Shown here: piece by piece, positions 27,701 through 36,586 of the stretch | How positions within the stretch are numbered: position 1 is the stretch's first letter | Layout: every line of letters begins with the position of its first letter | NCBI GenBank assembly: GCA_963930775.1 | Contig: OZ005690.1 | Span: 10,256,411 to 10,320,410 of the forward strand | From: Cliona cf. orientalis | Taxonomy: Eukaryota > Porifera > Demospongiae > Clionaida > Clionaidae | Direction: 5' to 3' | DNA: 64,000 bases | Notes under the pieces: generated by a model | What the model was told of the DNA's origin: nothing | Database searches by the model: none | What the model saw: the letters and a program-made list of their open reading frames with translations, nothing else | Made by a program: the position numbers and the translations under genes

Positions 27701-30700
27701 GTAACTTCAATGCTGACACATTTTATGGAGCCATAGATATGAAAGGTTTCTCTGGAGTTGGTGTTGTTGACGAGAACTCAGAGAGGCTGTACTATAACCA
27801 GCTAATATATTGTAGTAATCAAAGTCAGCAGAGACATAACGTCGAAATACACATAGTGTTCACCTGGAATACTAACACACACATCAATGTAAGCTATTCA
27901 CTATTGTAATAATAGCTATAATAATAATAGCTAATTATTATTATAACATCCCAAATGTAGTATGTGAGCAAGAAGTACCCTGAGCAGCAGGGGTTCATCG
28001 CTGACTACTACCAGGTTGTTGAATTAGATGGAAACGCAATCAGAGTCGATCTTCCTAAAGCGAAGTGGACTGAACTGATGGATGGTCAGTGGGAAATTCA
28101 TCCCAAAAAAGCAGTGGTCAGTCAACAGTACAATTTAATAGTATGCAAGATACCATGATTTTAGCAATATGTATTCCAACTTTGTATCTTAGGTAACTAA
28201 AACAGAACTTGATGATTTTAAACCAGACCGAGGGATACCCAACTGCTTGCTCCTAGCACGCCCTCTATGTGAAGATGCCCCTTATCTCTTACACTTAATA
28301 ACTCTGGATGGAATCAAACCACCATACAATGAACTCACTCTATCCTACGAACCAATAGCAAGAGGTTAGTATTATTACTGCTGTTTCAGTCAGGCCTTCA
28401 TGCGGCTATAAGTATTGAGCATACTAAACTTTTAACTCAGAGGGAAACTCTCTTCCACAATAATAATATATTATAATTCCTTGTATTAAGTATTGGAACA
28501 TGCATAGATTCTGTGATCAAATTTAGTGATCCAGGGGCCTTTAATAAAATGAATGAATTATCTAAGATTGTGTAGTACAACTAGTTAGGTACTAATCACC
28601 TGTCAATATTGATGCAAACAGATTCTACAAGTGATGCTACACAACAGCCACAAGAACTACCAACAGGTCAACAAAGTCAGGGTGAGCTATTTATCTCTGC
28701 ATGCAAGGACATACACAACTCATTGAACCCATACGCTGAAGACCTGTCCACACTACATGTACTTACAATGCGAATGGCCTAATATTTTATTTAGCTATAC
28801 CAGTGTGATCCAGAAGCTTAAGAATTAGCATGCAGATGATAATAACCATTTTCATTAATAATTCCACCTACAGTTCAGACTCCAGTGGATGTACGTGTAC
28901 GTTCGCAAACATTCTCCGAGGACATGAGTAGTGAGCAACTAGCACTGTGGTTAAGAAACCACCCCAGCTTGAGTGAGGGAGAATATGAAGAAGATATTAG
29001 CAAATTAAGAGGTACATTACCCAACACAGTGCTAATTATTACGGTAGTAATAAGATTATTGCTTTGTTTAGATGCCAGGATTAATGGCCATATATTTCTG
29101 AGCCTTGATGAAAGCCGGCTAGAACGTTTCAGAGTATCAGCTGGATTCGAATTTGCCATCATGAATATCATAAAAGACGTGGTAAGTTCATGGGAAAGTA
29201 TCTAGTGTAATATTACTTCAACTTAGTCCTGTTATATAGCTACAGAAAAGCAGCCATCAACCTCCCAGTAGTGAGAGACTACCACTACAGCAACAGTCTC
29301 CAAGAAGCAGTGTGGCTACCCCCAGAACTAAACAGCATCAGCTAAGCTCTTCCACTACTGGACAACAAATAAAACTTGGTAGGCAGTACGACATGCATAC
29401 ATCCATTTATGCATAATTATGCACACACCATACACGAGTACACCTTTTTGGTAGTTAAAAATTTAAAACGTGTGGCTTGTTTAATTTTACCAATTTTATC
29501 AAGATTGTGAGCACAGGCTCCTTATACTAAATTGACTACAATCAATTCACCAGTAGATAACGTTTCAGCGAACTTCTTAATTGGGTGTTCGTCATGATAT
29601 TGATAGCTGCGAGCTACATCGTGTTATACCAATCTGCCATTATTTCTCTCAATGAAAATAATGCCATAGGCAATTGCAGCTATCAATATCATAATTTACC
29701 AGTAATAAGGAATTTGAGAGTTCAAAGGTTCGAAATCAAGTTTGCCAGATCAGGATAAGATCACCTTGAAATCCAAGCATTAAGATAATACTGTGGGTGG
29801 TCTAAATTCCATTGGAGCGATAATGCATAAATGCTGTAGTTGAAGAGATACTTAATAAAATTCATGGCCAATGTGATCACTGTTTCTGGATGTTGACGCC
29901 AATCAACACTCTCATTCAAGGAATGCATGCATGATACGCCGTCGCATGCAATAGTATCACATATCTCTCAATAGATAAATTGGGGATCGTGGGGCAACAA
30001 CAGCGAGAGTTATTTTTAAAAGCAAATAATACAGAAGATTAAAAGATCATTCAATTTTAGGATTCTAGTAAGAAATCGGTGATGTTTTCATGTTTGACAC
30101 TGTAATCGTGTAGCTATATATACTACAAAATGTATACCGCTGTCACAGTGGTTAATGTCACACTATAATAATTATAATTACAACTTGGCTTGTAGTGGGG
30201 TGCTTGCGCAATAGAGGGTGACTGGCCTTAATAATTGGATACCCAATTTCAATTTCAGCGCCTGTACCACATTCACAAGCTCTGGCAAGTGATCAGCCAA
30301 AGCTGGATGTACCTCCAGAATTCTCAAAGAATATGAGTCATGAGCAACTAGCAGTGTGGCTAAATAACCATCCACAGTTTGTGGGAGAAGAATATCAACA
30401 AGATATTAGCAAACTGAGGGGTATTAATTGATACAATTACCATGATAGTGTATAGCTAACTAAATGTTCATTTTCTATTCAGATGCCAAAATTAATGGCT
30501 TTGTATTCCTAAACCTGAATGAAAGTATGCTAAGACTCTTCGGGGTATCATTTGGATTTCAGTTTATATTAATAAATATTATTGGACACTTGGTAGGTTC
30601 ACTAGCGATTACTAATATTACAGATTTTAGTAGCTATAACCCTGGTGTATATTTTTACAGAATAGTCAATCTACAGCAACTAGTGTTGATACCACCATGG

Positions 30701-32824
30701 TACAGCAGCAGCCAAGCCCTCATACTACTGTGCAACAAAATCAAACAAGACTTGGTAGGCTGACTTAGTAATATAATATAATATACTGTAGCTAATTATC
30801 ACAAACATGTAACTACTGATATACACAGTGTACACATATTATTATCGGCAAACAAAGACCATGACCACTCCCAATAGGTCAATTTTGAGCTCAATAGTCG
30901 TATAGAATCATTTTTTAAAGCAAATACAAAAGGTTATAAGATTATTACTAGCCATTGTTTTGAATTCTCATTTGAAACCGTAATCATGTAGCTATTATAT
31001 AAAATACATACTGCCATGGTTAAATTTGAGTGATGTCACACTATATATATGAGCACAAGTTGGCTTGTAGTAGGGCACACACACAACAAAGGGTGACTGG
31101 CCTGAGTAACTGGATACCCAATTTTTAATTTCAGAGCCTGTACCACATCCACAAGCCCTATCAAGTGATCAGCCAAAGCTGGATCTGCCTCCACAGCCAT
31201 TGGAATTCTCAAAGGATATGAGTTATGAGCAATTAGCAGCGTGGTTAACCAACCATCCTCAGTTTGTGGGAGCAGATTATCAACAAGATATCAGCAAACT
31301 GAGAGGTATATATAATTAGCACTTAGCTACACAGATTATCAGAATGGCTAACTAGATGACATTGTTCATTTACTTTTATTAGCTGATGGAATCAATGGCT
31401 TTGTATTCCTAAATCTGAATGACAGTATGCTAAGACAGCTAGGAGTGTCAGTTGGATTTCAGTTTATACTAATGGATATTATTAGACACTTGGTATGTTC
31501 GCTAATGATTATATAATAATACTATGACAGATTTTAGTAACCTGGTGTATATTTTTACAGAATAGTGAGTCTACAGCAACTAGTGTTGCTACCACCATGA
31601 TACAGCAGCAGCCAAGCCCTCATGCTACTGTGCAACAAAATCAAACAAGACTTGGTAGGCTGACTTAATAATACGATGTAGTGTAATTATCACAAACATG
31701 TAACTACTAATACATAGTGTACATGAAAGTTCTTAGCTTAACAAGGATGGGCACACACACTCTCATCACCCCATCTACATCCTAAAGCTAGCTGGAAGAG
31801 AAAAAATCCGGGCAGCCACCGGGAATCGAACCCAGGGCCACTGGCTTGAGCCACCAGCGCTCTACCACTGAGCTACGACCACCCTTAGGCACCCGAACTC
31901 CCCCCTTCCAGCTTTAAGGGCGAAAGTCAACCCTATACCCAAACTACGTTCACGGAGTCTGCCGGGATAATTAAATCACCAAAGCACAGAGCCCCAACAA
32001 TAGTAATTACATGTACACATTATTATCGACAAACAAAGGCCATGATCACTCCCAATAGGTCAATTTTGAGCTCAATAGAGTCGTATAGAATCATTAATTT
32101 TTTTAAAGCAAATACAAAAGGTTATAAGATTATTTCTAGCCAGAAATCAGTGATGTTTTGAATTCACATTTGAAACTGTAATCGTGTACAATACAAAATG
32201 CATACTATTACGTATCGTCGTGGTTAATTTTGAGTGATGTCACACTATATATGAGTGCAAGTTGGCTTATAGTCGGGCGCACGCACAACAGAGGGTGACT
32301 GGCCACCATGGCCGCCCTACTTTCTACTTTCGAGTCCACATTTACTTCAATGTACTGGCATTTCCTATGCCACTGTATTATGCAAGTGCTGTCGATGAAT
32401 CAGATGTGCATACATGCATGCATACTCATTTACACACCAATACACACATGTACTGACCTGAATAATTTATTGTATTTTGTACATAGATGAATTACCGACA
32501 TTAGAAGAGTTGCTGATACTCAAGTACACTGACGAAGGAAAGCAACACAAACTTCGAATTATAAAAGAAGCTAGCCATAAATGGAAGGACATTGCTAATT
32601 TAATTAGCGGTGATGTTAATGTAACGAATATATTAAAAGAAAAATGTGGTGGTGATCCCAACGAGTGCCTCAAACAAACATTCATTGACTACTTCATTAA
32701 CAAGAAACCACAAAGGTATACCCAGAACTGGAATGGACTGATTGAATTATTGGATGATGTTGATCTTGAAACACTCGCTAAAAAAGTAAAACATGCATCT
32801 TTATGTGTGATAGGCACTAGATAG
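16365..32824 (+). CDS. Gene A: ANK-FYVE-Roc/COR-Ig-RING-SAM-ZU5-SAM(x3)-Death protein, 32 exons
   Basis: Exons: 16365(or 16383)-16487, 16543-16641, 18152-18250, 18631-18703, 19138-19187, 19264-19402, 19465-19674, 22491-24829, 24909-25197, 25252-25350, 25549-25653, 25969-26006, 26100-26272, 26340-26491, 26606-26722, 26782-26891, 26954-27077, 27142-27210, 27335-27888, 27961-28140, 28193-28364, 28622-28681, 28874-29011, 29072-29181, 29246-29378, 30259-30420, 30483-30592, 30661-30754, 31135-31305, 31383-31492, 31561-31654, 32487-32824. Every junction has GT/AG and matching phase; the sum is 6834 nt, a multiple of three, with no internal stop. Domains by residue: ANK 1-131, FYVE-like 132-194, helical linker 195-264, Roc/COR 265-1044, Ig-like 1045-1140, SAM-like 1141-1208, RING ~1224-1270, SAM1 1330-1405, ZU5 ~1470-1654, SAM2 1792-1874, SAM3 1919-2009, SAM4 2041-2134, Death 2166-2277. 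No signal peptide or membrane segment is seen, so it is probably cytoplasmic. The 2.8-kb intron before 22491 is the weakest link: two genes are possible, though the phase fits. More 5' exons may be missing. Confidence 0.8.
19138..19402 (+). CDS. Gene A exons 5-6: FYVE-like zinc finger
   Basis: Two exons joined in phase 0 encode eight cysteines in four CxxC pairs (CAQC, CQRC, CDSC, CDRC) and the RVC motif expected near the end of FYVE domains. The WxxD and R(R/K)HHCR signatures are lost or degenerate (RRQYKC at the second site), so zinc binding looks intact but phosphatidylinositol 3-phosphate binding is uncertain. FYVE domains normally target proteins to endosomes. Gene B has no equivalent. 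Confidence 0.75.
19465..19674 (+). CDS. Gene A exon 7: helical segment before the GTPase
   Basis: A 70-residue exon in phase 1-1, rich in Leu, Val, Glu and Lys, predicted by eye to be helical, ending with a pattern (VVECLQQIG..ELADIL) that faintly resembles the last helices of a death-fold domain. I do not recognise the family with confidence. Its phase matches both the FYVE exon and the large GTPase exon. Confidence 0.65.
19842..20094. mobile_element. GCAGGGTTTCATC-type element in gene A intron
   Basis: Inverted ends GCAGGGTTTCATC / GATGAAACCCTGC around 253 bp; possible TAT target duplication. Confidence 0.7.
21190..21353 (+). pseudogene. Possible beta-helix-type gene fragment in gene A intron 7
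   Basis: An open stretch ending MFHQGTYNVPNHVQISGYGN reads like the GTY..P..V.I.G..N signature of secreted right-handed beta-helix proteins common in sponges. No start, stop or splice partners were found, so it may be a fragment or chance. Confidence 0.25.
22491..24829 (+). CDS. Gene A exon 8: Roc/COR-like GTPase module
   Basis: A single 2339-nt exon after a clean TAACAG acceptor. It carries a P-loop (GVPRSGKTT, about residue 300), a Ser/Gln/Glu-rich insert (about residues 370-450), a G3 motif DTGGQ (about 512) and a G4-like GTHVD (about 595) in place of NKxD. The next ~200 residues resemble a COR domain (ILGIVMYFPEI, then a predicted strand and helix containing CDPSIVYRGI). The C-terminal part (PLRMYFKCGFSPMGGF and onward) resembles the segment after COR in animal Roco-like proteins. 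The Walker A lysine and DxxGQ are intact, so nucleotide binding is plausible. No kinase domain follows, unlike LRRK proteins. Confidence 0.8.
24909..25197 (+). CDS. Gene A exon 9: Ig-like domain
   Basis: A 96-residue exon in phase 0-1 with an Ig-fold pattern: a tryptophan of strand C (YQWSK), a VINAFESNVAGTYRC segment covering strands E-F with the GTYxC signature, and a beta-rich end. The strand-B cysteine is replaced (VVKLS), so the usual disulfide cannot form. That fits an intracellular domain. Confidence 0.65.
25252..25653 (+). CDS. Gene A exons 10-11: SAM-like fold
   Basis: Two phase 1-1 exons (25252-25350, 25549-25653) encode about 68 residues: EFLLFLNANGI then a basic helix, and a second half ending NLTPMERSELQDLL. 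The pattern recalls SAM-like domains (FL...GI, then a short helix and ...ER.L..LL). It is more diverged than the four SAM domains downstream. Confidence 0.55.
25969..26491 (+). CDS. Gene A exons 12-14: RING finger and helical extension
   Basis: The middle exon (26100-26272) has a C3HC4 RING: CPVC, then CGH, CQLC and CPMC in the expected spacing. The preceding 38-nt exon is a linker. The following exon (26340-26491) is a charged, probably helical extension. RING-HC fingers bind E2 enzymes, so this would make gene A a potential ubiquitin ligase. All eight metal ligands are present. The acceptor at 26098-26099 is AAAG, with a weaker pyrimidine tract than its neighbours. Confidence 0.8.
26606..26891 (+). 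CDS. Gene A exons 15-16: SAM domain 1
   Basis: A SAM domain split over two exons (26606-26722 and 26782-26891) at the same point and phase as every other SAM in genes A and B. The first half has EQLSRWL, the second GDVFLSLDKDSLEHYGL, matching the SAM pattern WL...G..LL.L....L...G. It is the most diverged of the four and lies before the ZU5 domain. Confidence 0.75.
26954..28364 (+). CDS. Gene A exons 17-21: linker, ZU5 domain and beta-rich extension
   Basis: Two short linker exons (26954-27077, 27142-27210) precede a 554-nt exon with a ZU5 domain: a GQL strand, GLKLHIHAGSLPEG (compare the usual V.L.IP.GA...G), then SLVSGVFWL and IFVKPIIVEIQH. Exons 27961-28140 and 28193-28364 continue a beta-rich region where ankyrin- and UNC5-type proteins carry UPA; I could not match it to UPA. 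ZU5 next to Death recalls the UNC5/PIDD/ankyrin ZU5-UPA-Death arrangement, but here SAM domains separate them. Confidence 0.75.
28622..29378 (+). CDS. Gene A exons 22-25: linker, SAM domain 2, Ser/Gln-rich linker
   Basis: A 60-nt Gln-rich linker exon, SAM halves at 28874-29011 and 29072-29181 (MSSEQLALWL; GHIFLSLDESRLERF), then a linker exon (29246-29378) rich in Ser, Gln and Pro. This module is the closest relative of the gene B SAM module: the same 138- and 110-nt exons and an almost identical linker. Confidence 0.8.
29594..29692. repeat. ~99-bp foldback in gene A intron 25
   Basis: ATGATATTGATAGCTGC at the left and GCAGCTATCAATATCAT at the right. Confidence 0.55.
30259..30754 (+). CDS. 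Gene A exons 26-28: SAM domain 3 and linker
   Basis: SAM halves at 30259-30420 and 30483-30592 (MSHEQLAVWL; GFVFLNLNESMLRLFGV) and a linker at 30661-30754. It is nearly the same as the following module (SAM 4), introns included, which points to a recent tandem duplication of about 876 bp. Confidence 0.8.
31135..31654 (+). CDS. Gene A exons 29-31: SAM domain 4 and linker
   Basis: SAM halves at 31135-31305 and 31383-31492 (MSYEQLAAWL; GFVFLNLNDSMLRQLGV) and a linker at 31561-31654 that differs from the SAM 3 linker at only a few residues. The intron after it (31655-32486) still contains the duplicated intron tail seen before SAM 3 and SAM 4, and has gained the tRNA-like insertion. Confidence 0.8.
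31724..32017 (-). mobile_element. tRNA-like element inserted in the last intron of gene A
   Basis: The equivalent intron after SAM 3 (30755-31134) runs from ACACAGTGTACA straight into CATATTATTATC, while here about 294 bp are inserted, flanked by GTACA repeats (31719-31723 and 32013-32017). The insert holds the tRNA-like sequence, flanked by an imperfect inverted repeat (TAAAGCTAGCTGGAAG and CTTCCAGCTTTA). Confidence 0.65.
31811..31882 (-). tRNA. tRNA-like sequence, probably the head of a SINE-type insertion
   Basis: On the minus strand there is a good A box (TAGCTCAGTGGTAGAGC) and B box (GGTTCGATTCC), a D stem GCTC/GAGC, a T stem and a 5-bp anticodon stem. The acceptor stem relies on several G-T pairs and the base before the anticodon is G rather than T, so a working tRNA is unlikely; the anticodon would be CTC. 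It lies inside an inserted block in a gene A intron. Confidence 0.5.
32487..32824 (+). CDS. Gene A exon 32: Death domain and stop
   Basis: The terminal exon encodes 112 residues with a death-fold pattern: KLRIIKEASHKWKDIANLI, then CLKQTFIDYF and WNGLIELLDDVDLETLAKKV, equivalent to the W..IG..L, CL..L..W and W..L..AL....LA.KI helices of Death domains. It is close to gene B 44150-44478. One extra A near the end relative to gene B makes the frame bypass the gene B stop and use a TAG a few codons later. Confidence 0.8.
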
Positions 32825-35329
32825 TAGTACCATTAGCTGTTACTTTCTAATAATATAGTATATTTTATAACTACATATCTAACAGAGCTTTAAGCTAGTG
32901 AATACTTTTCCCCTTATTATTGTAGGATGTGTGTTGTTAATTATTCTGTATTCGTTCATCATGGAAAGCATTAAAAAATTATTGTTCATTTTGCCAGATC
33001 AAAAACCTTGACAAGATACATTTTCTAGAGCGCTCTAGATCTCGAGCACAAAACCCTCGGTGCATTTCATGGCAATAGCTACTATGTTCGTACGATAAAG
33101 TGCTGGGGTCGAGGCTATATACAGTACTATGTATAATTAACTATAGGGCTGTGGACAAGCCTAATAATATTATACTTAAAGAGCAGTGTCATTCAAGGTT
33201 CAACGGCTCTGACATCAAGTCAACTTCCCTCACAGTATACAGCCGTGAACACGTGTCAAGTAAAAATTGGGCCTTAGGAACACTTCGATATTATTATGTG
33301 AAATGGCCTGAAGAGCGTTAAAATGCCATAAAGATCATAATAATAATTATTGATGATCCCATCTATGAAAAGCTTCAAGAACTTGATATGTGAATTTTGT
33401 ACATTCTCTGAATCACGTTTTGCACCTATTCCCACCTTTGGGGTGAAATTGGCCCAAGTGTACCAAAAGGCCCATGCAATTTTTACTTGTTGCTGCTGCT
33501 GCCTCTGATTCTTGAGGACATTCACTAGCTTCTTCAAAACATCTTGAAGGACTATGATGCAAAACCTTGGCACAAGGCCAAAGTTAACTGAGCAGTAGCT
33601 AGCTATAGTGCATGCATATCCATTACTATCGCTGTGACTTGCTCACATGGTGCATGAATGCATATACATACATGTACAAGTTTAGCTATAGCCAGAGAAT
33701 CAGAGGGTACGACAAAAATTATATTAACATGGCATGGCAGCAAAATTATCTATGCTTAGAGTTGAAAGGAATCCACTAGACTAGTACTGTCATCGAAAGC
33801 TTGCCAGCTAGTGCACTATCGTGTAAAACTTGCAAGTTATCCAGCTGCCTTAGTCTGTATGAAGGGGCTGGCAACTACATGTAGCTACAATGTATACTAT
33901 AGCTAGTCCAGCCTATGCGCATGCATAATATGTACAGTAGCACAATCAGTGATAGAGATGGTGCTGTGCACTAGACATGAAGTAGTTCCTTCACAAGGTG
34001 GAAGGGTCTGGTATGTGGATTTGTTCTTCACATCCCACAGGTAGCTATATACCATGGGCAAGTGTTCTTCCAGCATACATAAGGCATGTCAGCCCAGCAA
34101 GCCTTCAGTAGAGAATTTCCTTTGATGTGTGAATAGAAAGATTCCAAAAGCTTTGATGTGGCCAGTGCACAGCCTCAACCCAAAGTATGCCCTACTACCG
34201 TGCCTTGCATTTTGCTTTGGGAGAATACGGCATGGGACGACAATTATTATTGAGTGTGAAAACATCACCCATACGTACTGATTTTAGGGAGTACCACAAG
34301 ATCGAGAAATTTTAGAAAATTTGGCTACAGATACATCACAAAATTCAAAGATAAACGATACAATGAATGTAAGAACATCGTTAGACAGTTTCACATAAAA
34401 TTTATTACATTCCAAAGCTATTCTGGATAAAATCAGAAGGGGGCAGAGAAGCTAGTGAGCTTTGATGGAATGCCCTTCTCAGTAGACAAGATGAGTGTTC
34501 GGGACTGCCAATATGGAGATTACTACTGGAAGGAAAAGAAGGAAACAGAAAATAAAAATAAGCTCTTGAAATTGCAGGGTTCATGCAAGATTGGTTGCCA
34601 TGTACACATGCATACAGACACACATACTTTTTATACGCTCTATCCTGACTTTCAACTAGCTAGTTACTATAATAATATAGCATTTTGTGGAGCGATAGCA
34701 TTATTCATGAGTATGCTTACAGTAACTGTGAAAGGAAATCTGTACTGTGTATAAATAATAAAACTCGTCAAGATCAAGGTACATAGATTATTACATGACA
34801 TTGTACTGGTACTCAAGCATAATTAGTTTTGTTAGAAAGGTATAATAATAAAGTGCTCCACCAAAATAGAGTAATGGTCGTTAATTAATGGTGCTATCGA
34901 CATTGTGTATGGAAATTAATGGTCGCACAGTGTCATGTAATAAGTGTTAATAATCTGAAGCGGCCACTGAACTCCTTGCCCGTGCTGTTCGCACTCTAAG
35001 AGTCCATTTATCATATATTATACAGGCGAGGAGTAATTAAAATCTATCACGTGCATGTGATTTGTAATATTAGACTTAGTCTAGCCTGTTGACGTGACAA
35101 CCAATTCCAACACTGCATGTGGAGCAACCATATTATTATAATGATTGTTGGTTGATCATGACTACCTGTATCCAGTGCTATAGCAACATACACACTAGTG
35201 TACTGTGTACATGCATGTAGTGAGGACACACATGCACACATCCATAGGTAGTAGCAAGAATAGTAGAATGGTAACTGTATGCTTAAACCCTTCTACTAAT
35301 CTATTTATGACAACCGAGGCTCGGTGGCC

Positions 35330-35590
35330 TGCCCGGCCCAAGCAGGCCTGTCGAAACGCACGGCGCTTACGCCGCTCGAGCCGAGAATGCATCTCTATAG
35401 CTAGCTAGCTATGGCCCCTAGGCTCTGCCAGGCAACCTCGTTTGTGCACACGGCACAACAATTCTGACCAATCATGAGTCTTCTGAACTTGTAGGAGAGC
35501 GCATCTTTTATGCCCTCCAGGACAGTACTATATAACTGAGAAAATTGTCACTATGAAAAATATTTTTCGTTGTATATATTAATACTATTA
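35330..35590. repeat. Repeat found inverted at 45770-46080
   Basis: Contains GAAAAATATTTTTCGTTGTATATATT, GGCCTGCCCGGCC and GTGCACACGGC in an order that reads as the reverse complement of 45770-46080. It lies 3' of gene A and its partner inside a gene C intron, so the two bracket gene B. Confidence 0.55.
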
Positions 35591-36070
35591 ATACACCTTC
35601 AGAATTGGAACTAGACTTTGTGTAGCTAGATCAGCATACATACCCTGGCCATACAATAATATTATTATAATAATTATTATTATACTCTAAACACTAAAAT
35701 ACATAGTTATGCAACACAATGTCTAATTCCTAAACCACATTCCAATCCTGCTACACAAAGTCTCATTCCAATGCATTAGTAAACTAACAAGGTATAGTTA
35801 CCCTTACAACATCTTGGTGCAACACAAAGTCCCATTCCCACTATTTATCACACCTGGGGCTGACCCCCCATAAAATTGTTGTTAGGTAAATACAACTATT
35901 TCTGATTCAGGTATAATACTATGGCATGTATTGTATTTACACAGCATATGTACATTTATTGGCCATCACCTAGCAACCAAAGTTTTTATAGGCAAATTGC
36001 CGGCCACCACAGGGGTGTGGATGATCATAGGGTAGGCCAATGATGAGAGGGGATCATGGGCCAATAAGAC

Positions 36071-36139
36071 AGTTACAAGACCTTAATTGGGGTGCATTCG
36101 ACCATGCATCTTATGCACCCCAATTAAGGTCTTGTAACT
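36071..36139. repeat. Perfect 26-bp inverted repeat
   Basis: 36071-36096 and 36114-36139 are exact reverse complements (AGTTACAAGACCTTAATTGG...) around a 17-bp loop. Related single sequence occurs in the other orientation near 1660-1800. Confidence 0.75.
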
Positions 36140-36586
36140 ATAATGTATAAGACATTGTGTAGCTACATTGCTTATCTGTACATGTGTTGCTGGGATAGGG
36201 CATAGGTGAGTAGTATTTTGGTTGCTGTGGGGTATCCTCCACTCAGGGCCAGTTCATACTTGTACATACACTTTTTCTAAGAGTCACTGTATACACTAGC
36301 TGTGACACACTCTCTTACTCTCATAATAATAATAATAATATTATTCTTATGCACATAAACTTTAACATACACACAATAATGATTATTGGTGATAATAATA
36401 ATATTATGTCATGATAAGTGTTGATACACGTACACTCCTCCACGCATTAGACGGGTGTGTCTCACAATACCAGTCACTTTTTCATGCAGTTCTCAATTCT
36501 ATAATAGTCCTACGGTACCTAGATCTGAATAGAATATAAGTTAGCTAGTCTATCATTGATTGTCGTGGCACCATAGACCATTATCT

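Larger units (their letters stand above)
32825..36586. other. Intergenic region between genes A and B
   Basis: The first ~200 bp resembles the flank after gene B (44479-44700), so the tandem duplication included the 3' flank. The rest holds the 35330-35590 repeat and the 36071-36139 palindrome. No supported exon; no TATA box found for gene B. Confidence 0.6.

Noticed and set aside
31811-31882. Functional tRNA-Glu (CTC)
   Set aside because: Acceptor stem is mostly G-T pairs, base 33 is not T, and it lies in a transposed block; kept only as tRNA-like.
33274-33573. 99-codon minus-strand frame between genes A and B
   Set aside because: Contains a Gln run from a CTG/TTG repeat; no start context, splice sites or homologue recognised.
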